Below, one piece after another: positions 1 to 6,740 of a stretch of 6,740 bases of DNA; the first letter of the stretch is position 1; the number at the start of each line of letters is the position of its first letter. Source of the DNA: an uncultured Clostridia bacterium. GTDB taxonomy: Bacteria; Bacillota; Clostridia; Christensenellales; Borkfalkiaceae. The stretch spans positions 1 through 6,740 of the forward strand of contig CAKQSU010000064.1 of NCBI GenBank assembly GCA_934273135.1, written 5' to 3'. Made by a program: the position numbers and the translations under genes. The notes under the pieces are model-generated. The model was not told where the DNA came from. It saw only the letters and a list, made by a program, of their open reading frames with translations, and searched no databases.

Positions 1-3000
1 ATACTGCCTGTGTCTTCTGCCAGGACTGCACTCTGATGCGGTGTGCCACTCGTATAGCCATAACCGAAATAATAACGCTCACTTGACGTTATCTTTATCT
101 TTCGGTTGTCGCTACCGAACTTATAGCCAAAGTAAGCAGCAAAGCTATCCTTGCGGTACGTACCACACACATATTGGCTATCCAGCAGCGCAAAACGGTT
201 TTGGATGGTGAACGTGCGGTGTGCGTAACGGCTTCCCTGCAAGGCATAGAGGTAATTGTAATAATTCGTTCCATCCGCTGATGTCACGCCTTCCGTCAAA
301 GGAGTGATATACTTGTATATGCCATCCTTGTTGTAGATTCGTTCACACCAGTTGCCCATCTGTTCCACATTGAACATATTAAGCACATATTCGAGGCTCA
401 TGTTTGAGCGAATCTTGTCAGCCACCTCTCTCAATTTTTCTGGGCATCCTCTGACAAGTTCCCAAAGAACGCTGTCATGTCCAGCGAAGGCATAGGAGCC
501 AATGCTTTCATCCAAGGTTTCCCATGTAATGGTATAGTCATACTTCAAGACGGAATCATTGCGCTCACCAAAGATGGTGTCCATGTCGTATGGAATGAAC
601 TGCCAGTGAAGACCGTCCCATGTGACAAGCATCATGTTCTTGGCACGGTTATCCACCGCCATGAAATAGTCCGTTATCACATACCATGCAAATGGGCTGT
701 CATTGTCAAAGTAATCATTGTACTCTGCATAGAACTTGCTTGGATTTCCCTTGCATGAGAGAATCCACGGCCAAAGACGCTTGACCGCTGCCTTGTCTTC
801 CTCATTGGCGGTTTCCCAAGTGTCATCAGCCTTGAAACGGAACTCCAGGGCATCGGCAAATGAAGTCATGTCAGCCGTACCAAACAAGCAAAGTGTCTCA
901 GAGTTGTTCAAGAACTCCAAGCAGATACATTTGTTTCGCTGTCCGTTCAAAGCTGCTGCATCATTGAAGCCCTCAATGCCCTCAAAGCCATAGATGGCTG
1001 CACTGCCACTTTTCTCATTGTTGAAATTGTACTTGCCAAGGTAGATGTTTTCACCAGTATTGTCATTGTCATAGAACAAATCAATAGGGAAACCATCCAC
1101 ACCAATACGGACATCATAGTTGCCTGTATATGTCTTTTGTGGTGGTGTGAGCCATCCGCAACGCTTCCAGATGTCATTGACTATCTTCACGGCTCCAGTG
1201 TTATGAGTGGAAGAGGAATCTGAGAAATCCGCTTTCAAACAGAAAATATTTATTGGACGTGCGCCTGGCTTGAATGAATAGGTACATTCAGGAACTTCCA
1301 CACCATTCACATACAGCTTGGTTCCATACTTGCTTGAACGGCTGAAATACAAGCGGTAGTTCTTTCTTGGATAAGTGGTTGATGATGTTCCCTGTATGCG
1401 CAATCCGCACTGGTATATGATGAAATCATATTCCTTGCCATAGGCAGAATAGAAATAGATGTCAACAGGCACTTCAAACTTCTTGTTGTTGGTCTGATTC
1501 ACAAGATTCACATCGCCCACGATGCGCATTACGCTCTTGCCCTTGGCTCTGAGCTTATCCATATCAACGTCCGTACCTTCATCATTCATCACCTGATTGT
1601 TCTCGAACAGCACAACCATTTCATCAGTAGTAGGACGATCCACCATGTAGTTGGCAAGTTCTTCATCATCGCCAAGCGCACGGTTATAGACACGGATGTT
1701 TCTCAGTTCCACATCTGCACTATCGCTTCCAACCTTGATGTTGACAGGTGTCGATTGCAAAAGACTGTCGGTGTTGGCATACTGCTTCGCACCGCAAAGA
1801 ATACCGTTTACATAGAGTTCCAACAGACGGTTGCCAGACTTCTCTTGCACGACAAAGGCAATTTTCAAGTTCAAGCCACTCGCAAAAAGCGTATTGACCT
1901 CCGTTCCTGCCCCTGTTCTCATTATAGCCTCTTGTGTGGTCAGCTTGAATCCGACATTGCCATTCATGCAATCAATGACAACACCGTTTCTGTCTGTCAC
2001 ATTGGAACACATCAGTTCCATTTCATAAGTGGCTCCATTGGTTGTGGCATCGCTCTTGAATGGTGTGTAACCGATTTCGATGTTTGCCCCATTGGTCAGT
2101 TTCAAAGCGTCACCAGTCCATCCGTTGCTCTTCCAGTCAAAGCCATTGAATGTGGTTTTAATGCCGTTATAAGTCCATTCGGATGGTGTGCTTTCGCTGT
2201 TGCTTCTGCCAGATGCTGTAAGTTTCAACTGCAAGCCTGATGTCGTCTCATTCAGGTCAATGCCACTTTCATTCACATCAATGTAGAAATTGTATTCAGT
2301 GACACCACACTTGAATTTCATCTGATTTGTTCCCTTTTCAAGGAAACGGTTTGTATATACTTGCGTGGTTCTTGGAACGCTTACGTTCTGAGTTTTGATG
2401 TCATTGCGATATACTGCCAAATCCGCTGGTGTTGTGGTTGGGTCGTATGCGACAAACTCAAACTTCACTTGCTCATATTGGCCAACTTCCAATGTCGGTG
2501 TCAAGTGGTTGGTTGTAAAGATGCGACCATCCGAGTGTGTCATCATGGTTCCGATAAATGGTGAAGTGCTGCCAGTTTTCAGAATATCCATGTAGATGCT
2601 ATCACTCTTCAATGTCAAGTCAGCACTTGCCTCCATTTCCGCAACCATCTGGATGGTGTGCCTTCCAACACTGAATGCAGTCATTGACAATGAGAAACTG
2701 CTGTTGGTCGTTCCGCTTCGTGTTATGGTATGGGCGTTCTGCTGCTTGCCATCCACATAAAGTGTCACCACCTTGGTTCCTGAGCCACTGATTGCGTATG
2801 GAATACTGATGGTCTCGTTTGTCCCATAGCCACCCTTTGCAATGGCTTCTGCAAGGTTGAAACTGCTTGTCAGGGATAACGTCACGACCTTTACGCTCAC
2901 ATAGCTCTGTTTCATCTGCTTCTTGCCAGTTGTCGGATCAGTAGTGGATGCTTTTACATATATGTCGGTTGTACCAACCTGCAAGTATTTGGAGAGGTCA

Positions 3001-4415
3001 AGCGTATAACTTCCCTTGCTCACATCCTCGATGGTGTCATGGTACATGGTGATTGAACCACGTTTCATTTCAATCTCAATGGTTGCTTTCTGGCCTGTTG
3101 ACGTACCTTTCTCATCACCGCTGCTATATTGGTGGTCGTAAGAGTATGTGAGTTGCGCACTGCCACCTTCCTTGATGACACTGTTGTTGACGGATGCGCC
3201 CAATACAATCTTTGTGGTGGAAGTTTCACCACCACCGCCACCTTTTCCTGCTGGTATGTCCAAGCCCACGACTTCCGCACCACTCTTGTTGGTTAAGGTA
3301 AGATGTACCGTGCTTTCATCCTCACTAAGTTCCGCATTGCCACCAAAGATGGTGTTAGCCTCCACCTCATTGAGCTTTGCCGTTACCGCTGAGTTCTGCA
3401 CAGGGTTTGTGCTGTTTGCGTCAAGACTTTCATCAATCTCAGTTTCCTTGATGGCCACATTCACGTTGCCAGTGGAATCTGGTGTTTGCTTCGTACCATT
3501 TACCGTTATACTCTTGACAGTCCCTGCACCGCCGAAATCTTCCCAACTTGAAATTGATTCCCAGCTTGAAAGATTCGTGCCAATGAATTGCTTGGTCTCC
3601 CACTTGCCTTGTGATACCTCATAAGTTATGCAACGTCCCTTGGCACGCTGCTTTTCCTCCACTGCTTTGATGGCAGTGGCAAGCGTATAGTAACCGTTTT
3701 CAAGCGGAACTTGCTCAGTCACATTGTACGTGTTACCGCCACCGCTGCCACTGATTTCAACAAGGTCATTTTCTTCATTGCTCCAAACATAGAGAACATC
3801 ACCACAAAGATAAACCTTGTTTTTCTGTATGCTTGAAACATCCTCACCACGGTACAATTCCGCATTGGGAACACCTTCAACAGCCCAGTTGCCGTAATAC
3901 TTGCCACCCACATAATAGGCAAATTGCTTTTGGCTCTGCACATAGACGATTACACCGCCCTTGGCAATGGATGATTGAAGTTGTATTGTGGCAGATTCCA
4001 CCATATAGGAAAAACGTGCCGTTGCACCATTGAAAGCAGCCTTGGCTACATTCTCGTATTTAGCCACAACCTCAGATGCAGCAGCCACAGCACTATTAGC
4101 TTCTTCCGCTGCATCAGAAGCTGCTGACGCGGCTGCATTGGCTGCACTTGCAGCAGAATTTGCGAACTGTGTGATAGAATACACGGTTTGCGCTGCTTCC
4201 GTTGCTCGATTTGCTGCACTTACTGCATTTGCCACAGCATCCTCCGCTGGTTGGGTCAGCAGCTTTATTGGCGCACTCACTACTTCCTCACCTCGTAAGG
4301 CTGGAAGGCTCATAATACCGTCCAAGGTATCTACTTGCTCCAGTTCATCTACACCTTGCGATTCAGCTTTCATCGCATTGAGTAGTTCTTGCTTCTCTTC
4401 GTTTGTCAATGCCAT
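1..4415 (-). CDS. Giant multidomain tail fibre/adhesin with Ig-like, LamG and CotH-kinase-like domains (N-terminal 1471 aa; 3' end outside window)
   Basis: Likely a virion fibre that binds the host surface. The frame has no stop from the ATG at 4415 to the window edge; this start is 2 bases after the previous stop. Residues 1-50 (MALTNEEKQELLNAMKAE, then SLPALRGEEVVSAPI) have no signal peptide, so a secreted host protein is unlikely. Domains in order: Ala-rich helix or coiled coil 57-128; phage fibre segment about 130-345, with a 6-residue duplication (SSWESI/SSWEDF, 283-294), VNGTKQTPDSTGNV (305-318) and STNPVQN (335-341); Gly5 linker 392-396; three Ig-like beta domains about 397-514, 515-615 and 620-725; LamG/concanavalin-like 727-924, ending LRNIRVYNRAL (from 904); CotH-like about 945-1371, with GTSSTTYPRKNYRL (1009-1022), D1063-F-S-D, E1134, D1255-x4-N1260 and DMD 1277-1279. 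Residues 1372-1471 are Tyr-rich and beta-like, unassigned. Fibre identity is well supported; kinase activity is untested. Confidence 0.85.
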   Translation of the reverse strand, partial: MALTNEEKQELLNAMKAESQGVDELEQVDTLDGIMSLPALRGEEVVSAPIKLLTQPAEDAVANAVSAANRATEAAQTVYSITQFANSAASAANAAASAASDAAEEANSAVAAASEVVAKYENVAKAAFNGATARFSYMVESATIQLQSSIAKGGVIVYVQSQKQFAYYVGGKYYGNWAVEGVPNAELYRGEDVSSIQKNKVYLCGDVLYVWSNEENDLVEISGSGGGNTYNVTEQVPLENGYYTLATAIKAVEEKQRAKGRCITYEVSQGKWETKQFIGTNLSSWESISSWEDFGGAGTVKSITVNGTKQTPDSTGNVNVAIKETEIDESLDANSTNPVQNSAVTAKLNEVEANTIFGGNAELSEDESTVHLTLTNKSGAEVVGLDIPAGKGGGGGETSTTKIVLGASVNNSVIKEGGSAQLTYSYDHQYSSGDEKGTSTGQKATIEIEMKRGSITMYHDTIEDVSKGSYTLDLSKYLQVGTTDIYVKASTTDPTTGKKQMKQSYVSVKVVTLSLTSSFNLAEAIAKGGYGTNETISIPYAISGSGTKVVTLYVDGKQQNAHTITRSGTTNSSFSLSMTAFSVGRHTIQMVAEMEASADLTLKSDSIYMDILKTGSTSPFIGTMMTHSDGRIFTTNHLTPTLEVGQYEQVKFEFVAYDPTTTPADLAVYRNDIKTQNVSVPRTTQVYTNRFLEKGTNQMKFKCGVTEYNFYIDVNESGIDLNETTSGLQLKLTASGRSNSESTPSEWTYNGIKTTFNGFDWKSNGWTGDALKLTNGANIEIGYTPFKSDATTNGATYEMELMCSNVTDRNGVVIDCMNGNVGFKLTTQEAIMRTGAGTEVNTLFASGLNLKIAFVVQEKSGNRLLELYVNGILCGAKQYANTDSLLQSTPVNIKVGSDSADVELRNIRVYNRALGDDEELANYMVDRPTTDEMVVLFENNQVMNDEGTDVDMDKLRAKGKSVMRIVGDVNLVNQTNNKKFEVPVDIYFYSAYGKEYDFIIYQCGLRIQGTSSTTYPRKNYRLYFSRSSKYGTKLYVNGVEVPECTYSFKPGARPINIFCLKADFSDSSSTHNTGAVKIVNDIWKRCGWLTPPQKTYTGNYDVRIGVDGFPIDLFYDNDNTGENIYLGKYNFNNEKSGSAAIYGFEGIEGFNDAAALNGQRNKCICLEFLNNSETLCLFGTADMTSFADALEFRFKADDTWETANEEDKAAVKRLWPWILSCKGNPSKFYAEYNDYFDNDSPFAWYVITDYFMAVDNRAKNMMLVTWDGLHWQFIPYDMDTIFGERNDSVLKYDYTITWETLDESIGSYAFAGHDSVLWELVRGCPEKLREVADKIRSNMSLEYVLNMFNVEQMGNWCERIYNKDGIYKYITPLTEGVTSADGTNYYNYLYALQGSRYAHRTFTIQNRFALLDSQYVCGTYRKDSFAAYFGYKFGSDNRKIKITSSERYYFGYGYTSGTPHQSAVLAEDTGS
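303..1583 (-). other. CotH-kinase-like domain within the giant fibre gene (residues ~945-1371)
   Basis: This stretch reads like the CotH family (Pfam CotH), whose Bacillus member is an atypical secreted kinase that phosphorylates spore-coat proteins. Seen in order: a GLRIQG-TSS-TYPRKNYRLYF segment at 1004-1024, matching the family's G-x-SS-x-PK-K-Y-R pattern and giving K1018 as candidate ATP-binding lysine; ADFSDSS followed by H1071-N1072; RIGVDGFPIDLFYDND, then LGKYNFNNEK, like the family's NG..xGxY..xE stretch with E1134; a helical part ending YVITDYFMAVDNRAKN with D1255 and N1260 spaced as in the HRDxxxxN loop of classical kinases; and HWQFIPYDMDTIFG with D1277/D1279, like the family's PWDxD metal-binding motif. 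The boundaries are estimates. Family membership is my reading of motifs, without a profile search. Confidence 0.7.
1644..2237 (-). other. LamG/concanavalin A-like domain within the giant fibre gene (residues ~727-924)
   Basis: The segment has the usual LamG order: an opening strand (GLQLKLTASGR), FNGFDWKSNGWTGDALKLTNGANIEI with W and G at the expected turn, a TYEMELM strand, VVIDC, GVGFKL-type strands, LKIAFVVQEKSGNRLLELYVNG followed by a turn (ILCGAKQ), and the closing ELRNIRVYNRAL then a helix (GDDEELANYM). Such domains usually bind glycans or glycoproteins, which fits receptor or capsule recognition by a phage fibre. The ligand cannot be read from the sequence. Confidence 0.75.
3541..3576 (-). 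repeat. 18-bp imperfect tandem duplication encoding SSWESI/SSWEDF
   Basis: The plus-strand words TCCCAACTTGAAA (3541) and TCCCAGCTTGAAA (3559) match at 12 of 13 positions with an 18-base offset. The duplication is therefore in frame and adds six residues (residues 283-294 of the giant fibre) just before the fibre's VNG...PD..GNV motif. Confidence 0.75.
4032..4247 (-). other. Alanine-rich helical/coiled-coil segment of the giant fibre gene (residues 57-128)
   Basis: More than a third of the residues are Ala, in runs such as SAASAANAAASAASDAAEEA, with few prolines or glycines. This is typical of the helical collar that trimerises phage fibres and attaches them to the tail. The DNA is locally GC-rich (34 of 60 bases in 4081-4140) and made of repeated GCA/GCT/GCC codons. 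Confidence 0.7.
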
Positions 4416-4417
4416 AG

Positions 4418-4702
4418 TTATTCGTTTTTATCCGTTTGACAATTTAGTTGCTCATTCAAAGCGTCTATGATACTTGGAAAACAATAGTGTTCCACAAGTT
4501 CTTTTATGAGATTGACTTCATCATCGGAAAATTCCGTTGCACCATTGCTCTCATATATTTTGAAAGCCAAATGATGTGCTTTTATTCCCATGGAACGAGT
4601 GTAAACCAAATTTGCAATGGTTTCACGAACGTCACCTGTTTGCTTTCTTTTTTTACTAATCCCTACAGGAATAGTGAAATTTTGAAAATCTATTTTTGCC
4701 AT
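4418..4702 (-). CDS. Small conserved-looking phage protein of unknown function (94 aa)
   Basis: I do not recognise the function. The protein starts MAKIDFQNFTIPVGISKKRK, probably a short beta hairpin with a basic turn. It continues with two or three predicted helices (about 25-50 and 56-86), the second acidic (EFSDDEVNLIKELVEH), and ends in a polar tail (CQTDKNE). There is no signal peptide or membrane segment. The ATG at 4702 is the only sensible start: the next Met is residue 38, inside the helical part. The start lies 10 bases after the stop of the tail-tip gene, and the TAA stop is 2 bases before the ATG of the giant fibre gene, so it is co-transcribed with both. The sequence before the start is A-rich without a Shine-Dalgarno motif. 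The position between a tail-tip gene and a fibre gene suggests a minor tail component, a connector or a fibre-assembly chaperone, but nothing in the sequence proves this. Local GC is low (about 35-38 % in sampled 60-base rows). Confidence 0.85.
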   Translation of the reverse strand: MAKIDFQNFTIPVGISKKRKQTGDVRETIANLVYTRSMGIKAHHLAFKIYESNGATEFSDDEVNLIKELVEHYCFPSIIDALNEQLNCQTDKNE

Positions 4703-4712
4703 ATCTTGTTTT

Positions 4713-6740
4713 TTAACGGTTTATGTCTAATACTTGACCATAATAGGAGCCACTAACATAAGTAAGGGCTATGCTTACACTGTCACCTTTTCCTAAGCAA
4801 AGTTGGTCTGTGTTTCTGTTATCATCACGCCAATGTCCTCCATCATGGTTTAGCAAATCGCCATCACCATTTATTTTAACATAAACATTGTTAGAACTCT
4901 TTGAGCTATTTATGATTTTAACAGGGACACAAAAGGTTTTACTTTCTTCTATTCCAAGCTGCAATCGTATTTCATCCAATTTTGGCAAGGAAACCCATGT
5001 GTTGCCAGAAGAATTATTAAAAGCGGTCAATGTCGTACCATGGTCGAGTGTTATGATGTAAGCTGTACCTGCTTTTGTTGTATTGATAATTCTACCAATT
5101 TCTAAGAATCCTCCATCACATACAATAGCTCCTTTTGTATAAAGTGCAACATCACGACTCAAGACATTATCACTTATTATTTTCACTGCTGGCAAATAAC
5201 AGTCACCAGGATCAGGATTCATCTGCCGATAAAAATAACCAGCACAATTGCACCAGGAAGTTGATTCTGTCTGTTGTGGGTCTGCACCATTGCCAATAGC
5301 AACCTTTATGTTAGCCACATCACCTGGCTTGAATACTCCTACTTGTGATTGTAACTTAATCAGTCCTGGTCTAATTGCCGCTAAATCTTGTTTATAACTA
5401 TTATCTGTCCATTTTGCTGGGTCGCCATAATACAAGCCTTGATTGTCTATAGAGAAATAGCCAATTTTGCCTTCATAAGCTTCAACCTTACCGTTTATTT
5501 TGGCGTTCTTGGCCTCAATGCTGCCATCTTCCAGAATCTTGAAATTTTCGTTGGCAGTCACAAGTCCTTCCAGCTTGATGTTGCCGGCACTGATATGCAC
5601 ACCGCTTTCCAAATTTCCATTTTCATCTTTTGTGACGAATGCGGAAATGTCTGCCTGTTTAACAATGTTCTTGTCTTCATCTACCGCTGTGGCAAACATA
5701 CCAGCAAAAGCCTCGATGCTGACATAATTGCCAATTTTCTCATTCAATCCCATCATGTCAGAATTGTACTGTTGCAACCATTCTGCATAGTCTGTAGCTG
5801 TCACAAGTCCAGCTTGGTTCTTTAGACTTCCGTCCTCATTGAACCTTTGGCTGATAAGTTCATTATACTTTGCTGTTGTTATGATGTCGCTTTCAGACAA
5901 AACATTGCCGTCCTTATCAAAATTTTGGGCTGCAATCTTTACAAGTGTTTCACTTTGTTCAAACAGCGTCTTATACTTGTATGCCAATGATTCCACACGG
6001 TCAGTTGAAAGAATGAGCATATACAGATAGATGTCGCCTGTGAAGCTCAGTTTGAAGTCACCAGTACCATTCCAAAGGCCATTGCAAGAATATTGCTTGT
6101 AGCCATCAGTCTCAGCAATTTCCTCTTCAACGTGCATGGAGTTGAAATTTTCAAAGCCAGTCTTATCAACATTCTCAAACTCCACGGTCAATGTGCCAGC
6201 CTTGGCACATCTGTAGAAGAACGTGAGGAAAACAGGAATTGCCTCTTTGGTTCCGTCTTCTCTTGTGGTCATTGGTGGAATGCTCTGCAAATTGGTGTTC
6301 TTCTGGCTGATGTACTTGTTTCTGATGCGTACAACAGTTCTGCCCATGTCCTTACAGACACTTGCGCTGTTGCCACGTTTGGACAAAGCCTTTCCGTTAG
6401 TCCATATCCAACGATTGCCAGCGAGGAAGAAAACCGTTTCGTTCTCTGTAGCCCATTTGTCCATGCCATCAGAAAAGGCTGGATTGTTCAAATAGCCTCG
6501 ATCACTTGCAAAGTCCTGTCTCAGTCCCTCAACAGCGGATTCAATCTTTCCTTCCGTTATCTCGAACTTGGTCTTGATGTCTTCACCAGTCACCAAGAGA
6601 AATGTACCACGTAAGTAGGCATTATCTGAATAAAGACCGTTTCCATGTGGTTGGTTGTTGGACGGAAACCAATCATCCTTGATTCCGTCAAGATTGCCAA
6701 GTCTTGCACGCAAGGCATTGGTGAAACTCTTGCCATTCAC
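4713..6740 (-). CDS. Phage tail-tip/fibre-type structural protein, C-terminal 675 residues (5' end outside window)
   Basis: Role (inferred): virion tail-tip or central fibre protein contacting the host. The frame is open to the window edge. The first codon in the window is GTG, but the protein starts in mid-domain there (VNGKSFTNALRARLG), so the true start lies upstream. Numbering from that edge codon: a jelly-roll or carbohydrate-binding-like module at about 83-248, opening with the typical YLNNPAFSDGMDKW; two tandem 26-residue units at 274-325 (FDKDGN.../FNEDGS...) and a weaker third near 352-375; then a stalk at 384-436 (GNIKLEGLVTANENFKI, DGSIEAKNAKING, GKIGYFSID). That stalk is the pattern of the beta-helical neck in J-like and other phage tail fibre proteins. 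Residues 437-675 are a beta-rich tip with cysteines at 497, 499, 514, 541, 604 and 648 and a GDGDLLNHDGGHWRDDN loop. The stop is TAA. GC falls over the last ~250 codons. A tail structural role is fairly sure; the exact position in the tail and the receptor are unknown. Confidence 0.8.
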   Translation of the reverse strand: MNGKSFTNALRARLGNLDGIKDDWFPSNNQPHGNGLYSDNAYLRGTFLLVTGEDIKTKFEITEGKIESAVEGLRQDFASDRGYLNNPAFSDGMDKWATENETVFFLAGNRWIWTNGKALSKRGNSASVCKDMGRTVVRIRNKYISQKNTNLQSIPPMTTREDGTKEAIPVFLTFFYRCAKAGTLTVEFENVDKTGFENFNSMHVEEEIAETDGYKQYSCNGLWNGTGDFKLSFTGDIYLYMLILSTDRVESLAYKYKTLFEQSETLVKIAAQNFDKDGNVLSESDIITTAKYNELISQRFNEDGSLKNQAGLVTATDYAEWLQQYNSDMMGLNEKIGNYVSIEAFAGMFATAVDEDKNIVKQADISAFVTKDENGNLESGVHISAGNIKLEGLVTANENFKILEDGSIEAKNAKINGKVEAYEGKIGYFSIDNQGLYYGDPAKWTDNSYKQDLAAIRPGLIKLQSQVGVFKPGDVANIKVAIGNGADPQQTESTSWCNCAGYFYRQMNPDPGDCYLPAVKIISDNVLSRDVALYTKGAIVCDGGFLEIGRIINTTKAGTAYIITLDHGTTLTAFNNSSGNTWVSLPKLDEIRLQLGIEESKTFCVPVKIINSSKSSNNVYVKINGDGDLLNHDGGHWRDDNRNTDQLCLGKGDSVSIALTYVSGSYYGQVLDINR
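5766..5921 (-). repeat. Two tandem 26-residue protein repeats in the tail-tip protein
   Basis: Residues 274-299 (FDKDGNVLSESDIITTAKYN...) and 300-325 (FNEDGSLKNQAGLVTATDYA...) align without gaps. Identities fall at F, D, G, T, Y, E and Q, and many other positions are conservative (I/L, I/V, V/L). The repeat is visible at protein level only, as the DNA has diverged, so it is old. A weaker third copy may follow near 352-375 (VDEDKNIVKQADISAFVT). Confidence 0.6.

Noticed and set aside
1..4415. Host-encoded secreted adhesin rather than a phage fibre
   Set aside because: There is no signal peptide or lipobox at the N-terminus. The STNPVQN and NG...PD..GNV motifs and the adjacent tail gene with 10- and 2-base spacing all favour a phage structural operon.
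4416..4712. Invertible fibre switch or recombination site between the fibre genes
   Set aside because: I saw no inverted repeat pair flanking this interval and no integrase or invertase gene in the window.
4703..4715. A-AAA-AAC slippery heptamer on the minus strand between tail gene and 94-aa gene
   Set aside because: It lies after the in-frame TAA stop of the tail gene, so ribosomes do not decode it in that frame, and no stem-loop is seen after it. It is more simply the A-rich leader of the next start.
4713..5459. Possible diversity-generating retroelement variable region at the tail-tip C-terminus
   Set aside because: The end of the protein (GSYYGQVLDINR) does not look like a C-type-lectin variable region. 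No second near-copy (template repeat) and no reverse transcriptase gene is present in the window. The C-terminus of the giant fibre, the other candidate, is outside the window.
6093..6614. Plus-strand open frame of 173 codons opposite the tail gene
   Set aside because: It lies wholly antisense to a frame with clear fibre motifs, has Cys- and Ser-rich low-complexity translation and no recognisable domain. The same holds for the plus-strand frames at 477-758, 1755-2240, 3148-3624, 4030-4470 and 5388-5825.

Overview
The window holds one strand of a phage or prophage tail module, most likely from a host in the Bacteroidales (Bacteroides, Prevotella or Parabacteroides type). All real coding sequence is on the minus strand, so the genes read from right to left. 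The host call rests on three things: mid-range GC (about 45-57 % in sampled stretches of the main genes), starts preceded by A/T-rich sequence with no Shine-Dalgarno motif, and tail-fibre protein patterns I associate with Bacteroidales phages. I could not run a search, so the host call is an inference.

Layout, in the direction of transcription. (1) 6740-4713: the 3' part of a large tail-tip or fibre-type protein. It has a jelly-roll-like module, a tandem 26-residue repeat, a beta-helical stalk and a distal beta-rich tip. Its 5' end lies outside the window. (2) 4702-4418: a 94-residue protein of unknown function. (3) 4415-1: a very long open frame of at least 1471 codons, with its 3' end outside the window. 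I checked every in-frame triplet and found no stop. It begins like a phage tail fibre (no signal peptide, Ala-rich helical segment, STNPVQN and NG...PD..GNV motifs). It then continues through about three Ig-like beta domains and a LamG/concanavalin-like domain into a region that strongly resembles a CotH-type atypical protein kinase. The three genes are separated by 10 and 2 bases, so they are almost certainly one operon. No promoter, terminator, RNA gene, CRISPR array or mobile-element end is visible, and no stretch longer than 10 bases is non-coding.

Working model (inference): gene 1 forms the tail tip, and gene 3 is a receptor-binding fibre that binds surface glycan through its LamG and Ig-like domains. 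The surprise is the CotH-like domain, which keeps a D-x4-N pair (D1255/N1260), a downstream DMD motif (D1277/D1279) and a candidate ATP-binding lysine (K1018). This suggests a kinase, or a kinase-fold adhesin, carried on the outside of a virion. A clear drop in GC covers the distal end of gene 1 and all of gene 2. This hints that the receptor-facing tip and the small gene were exchanged as a cassette.
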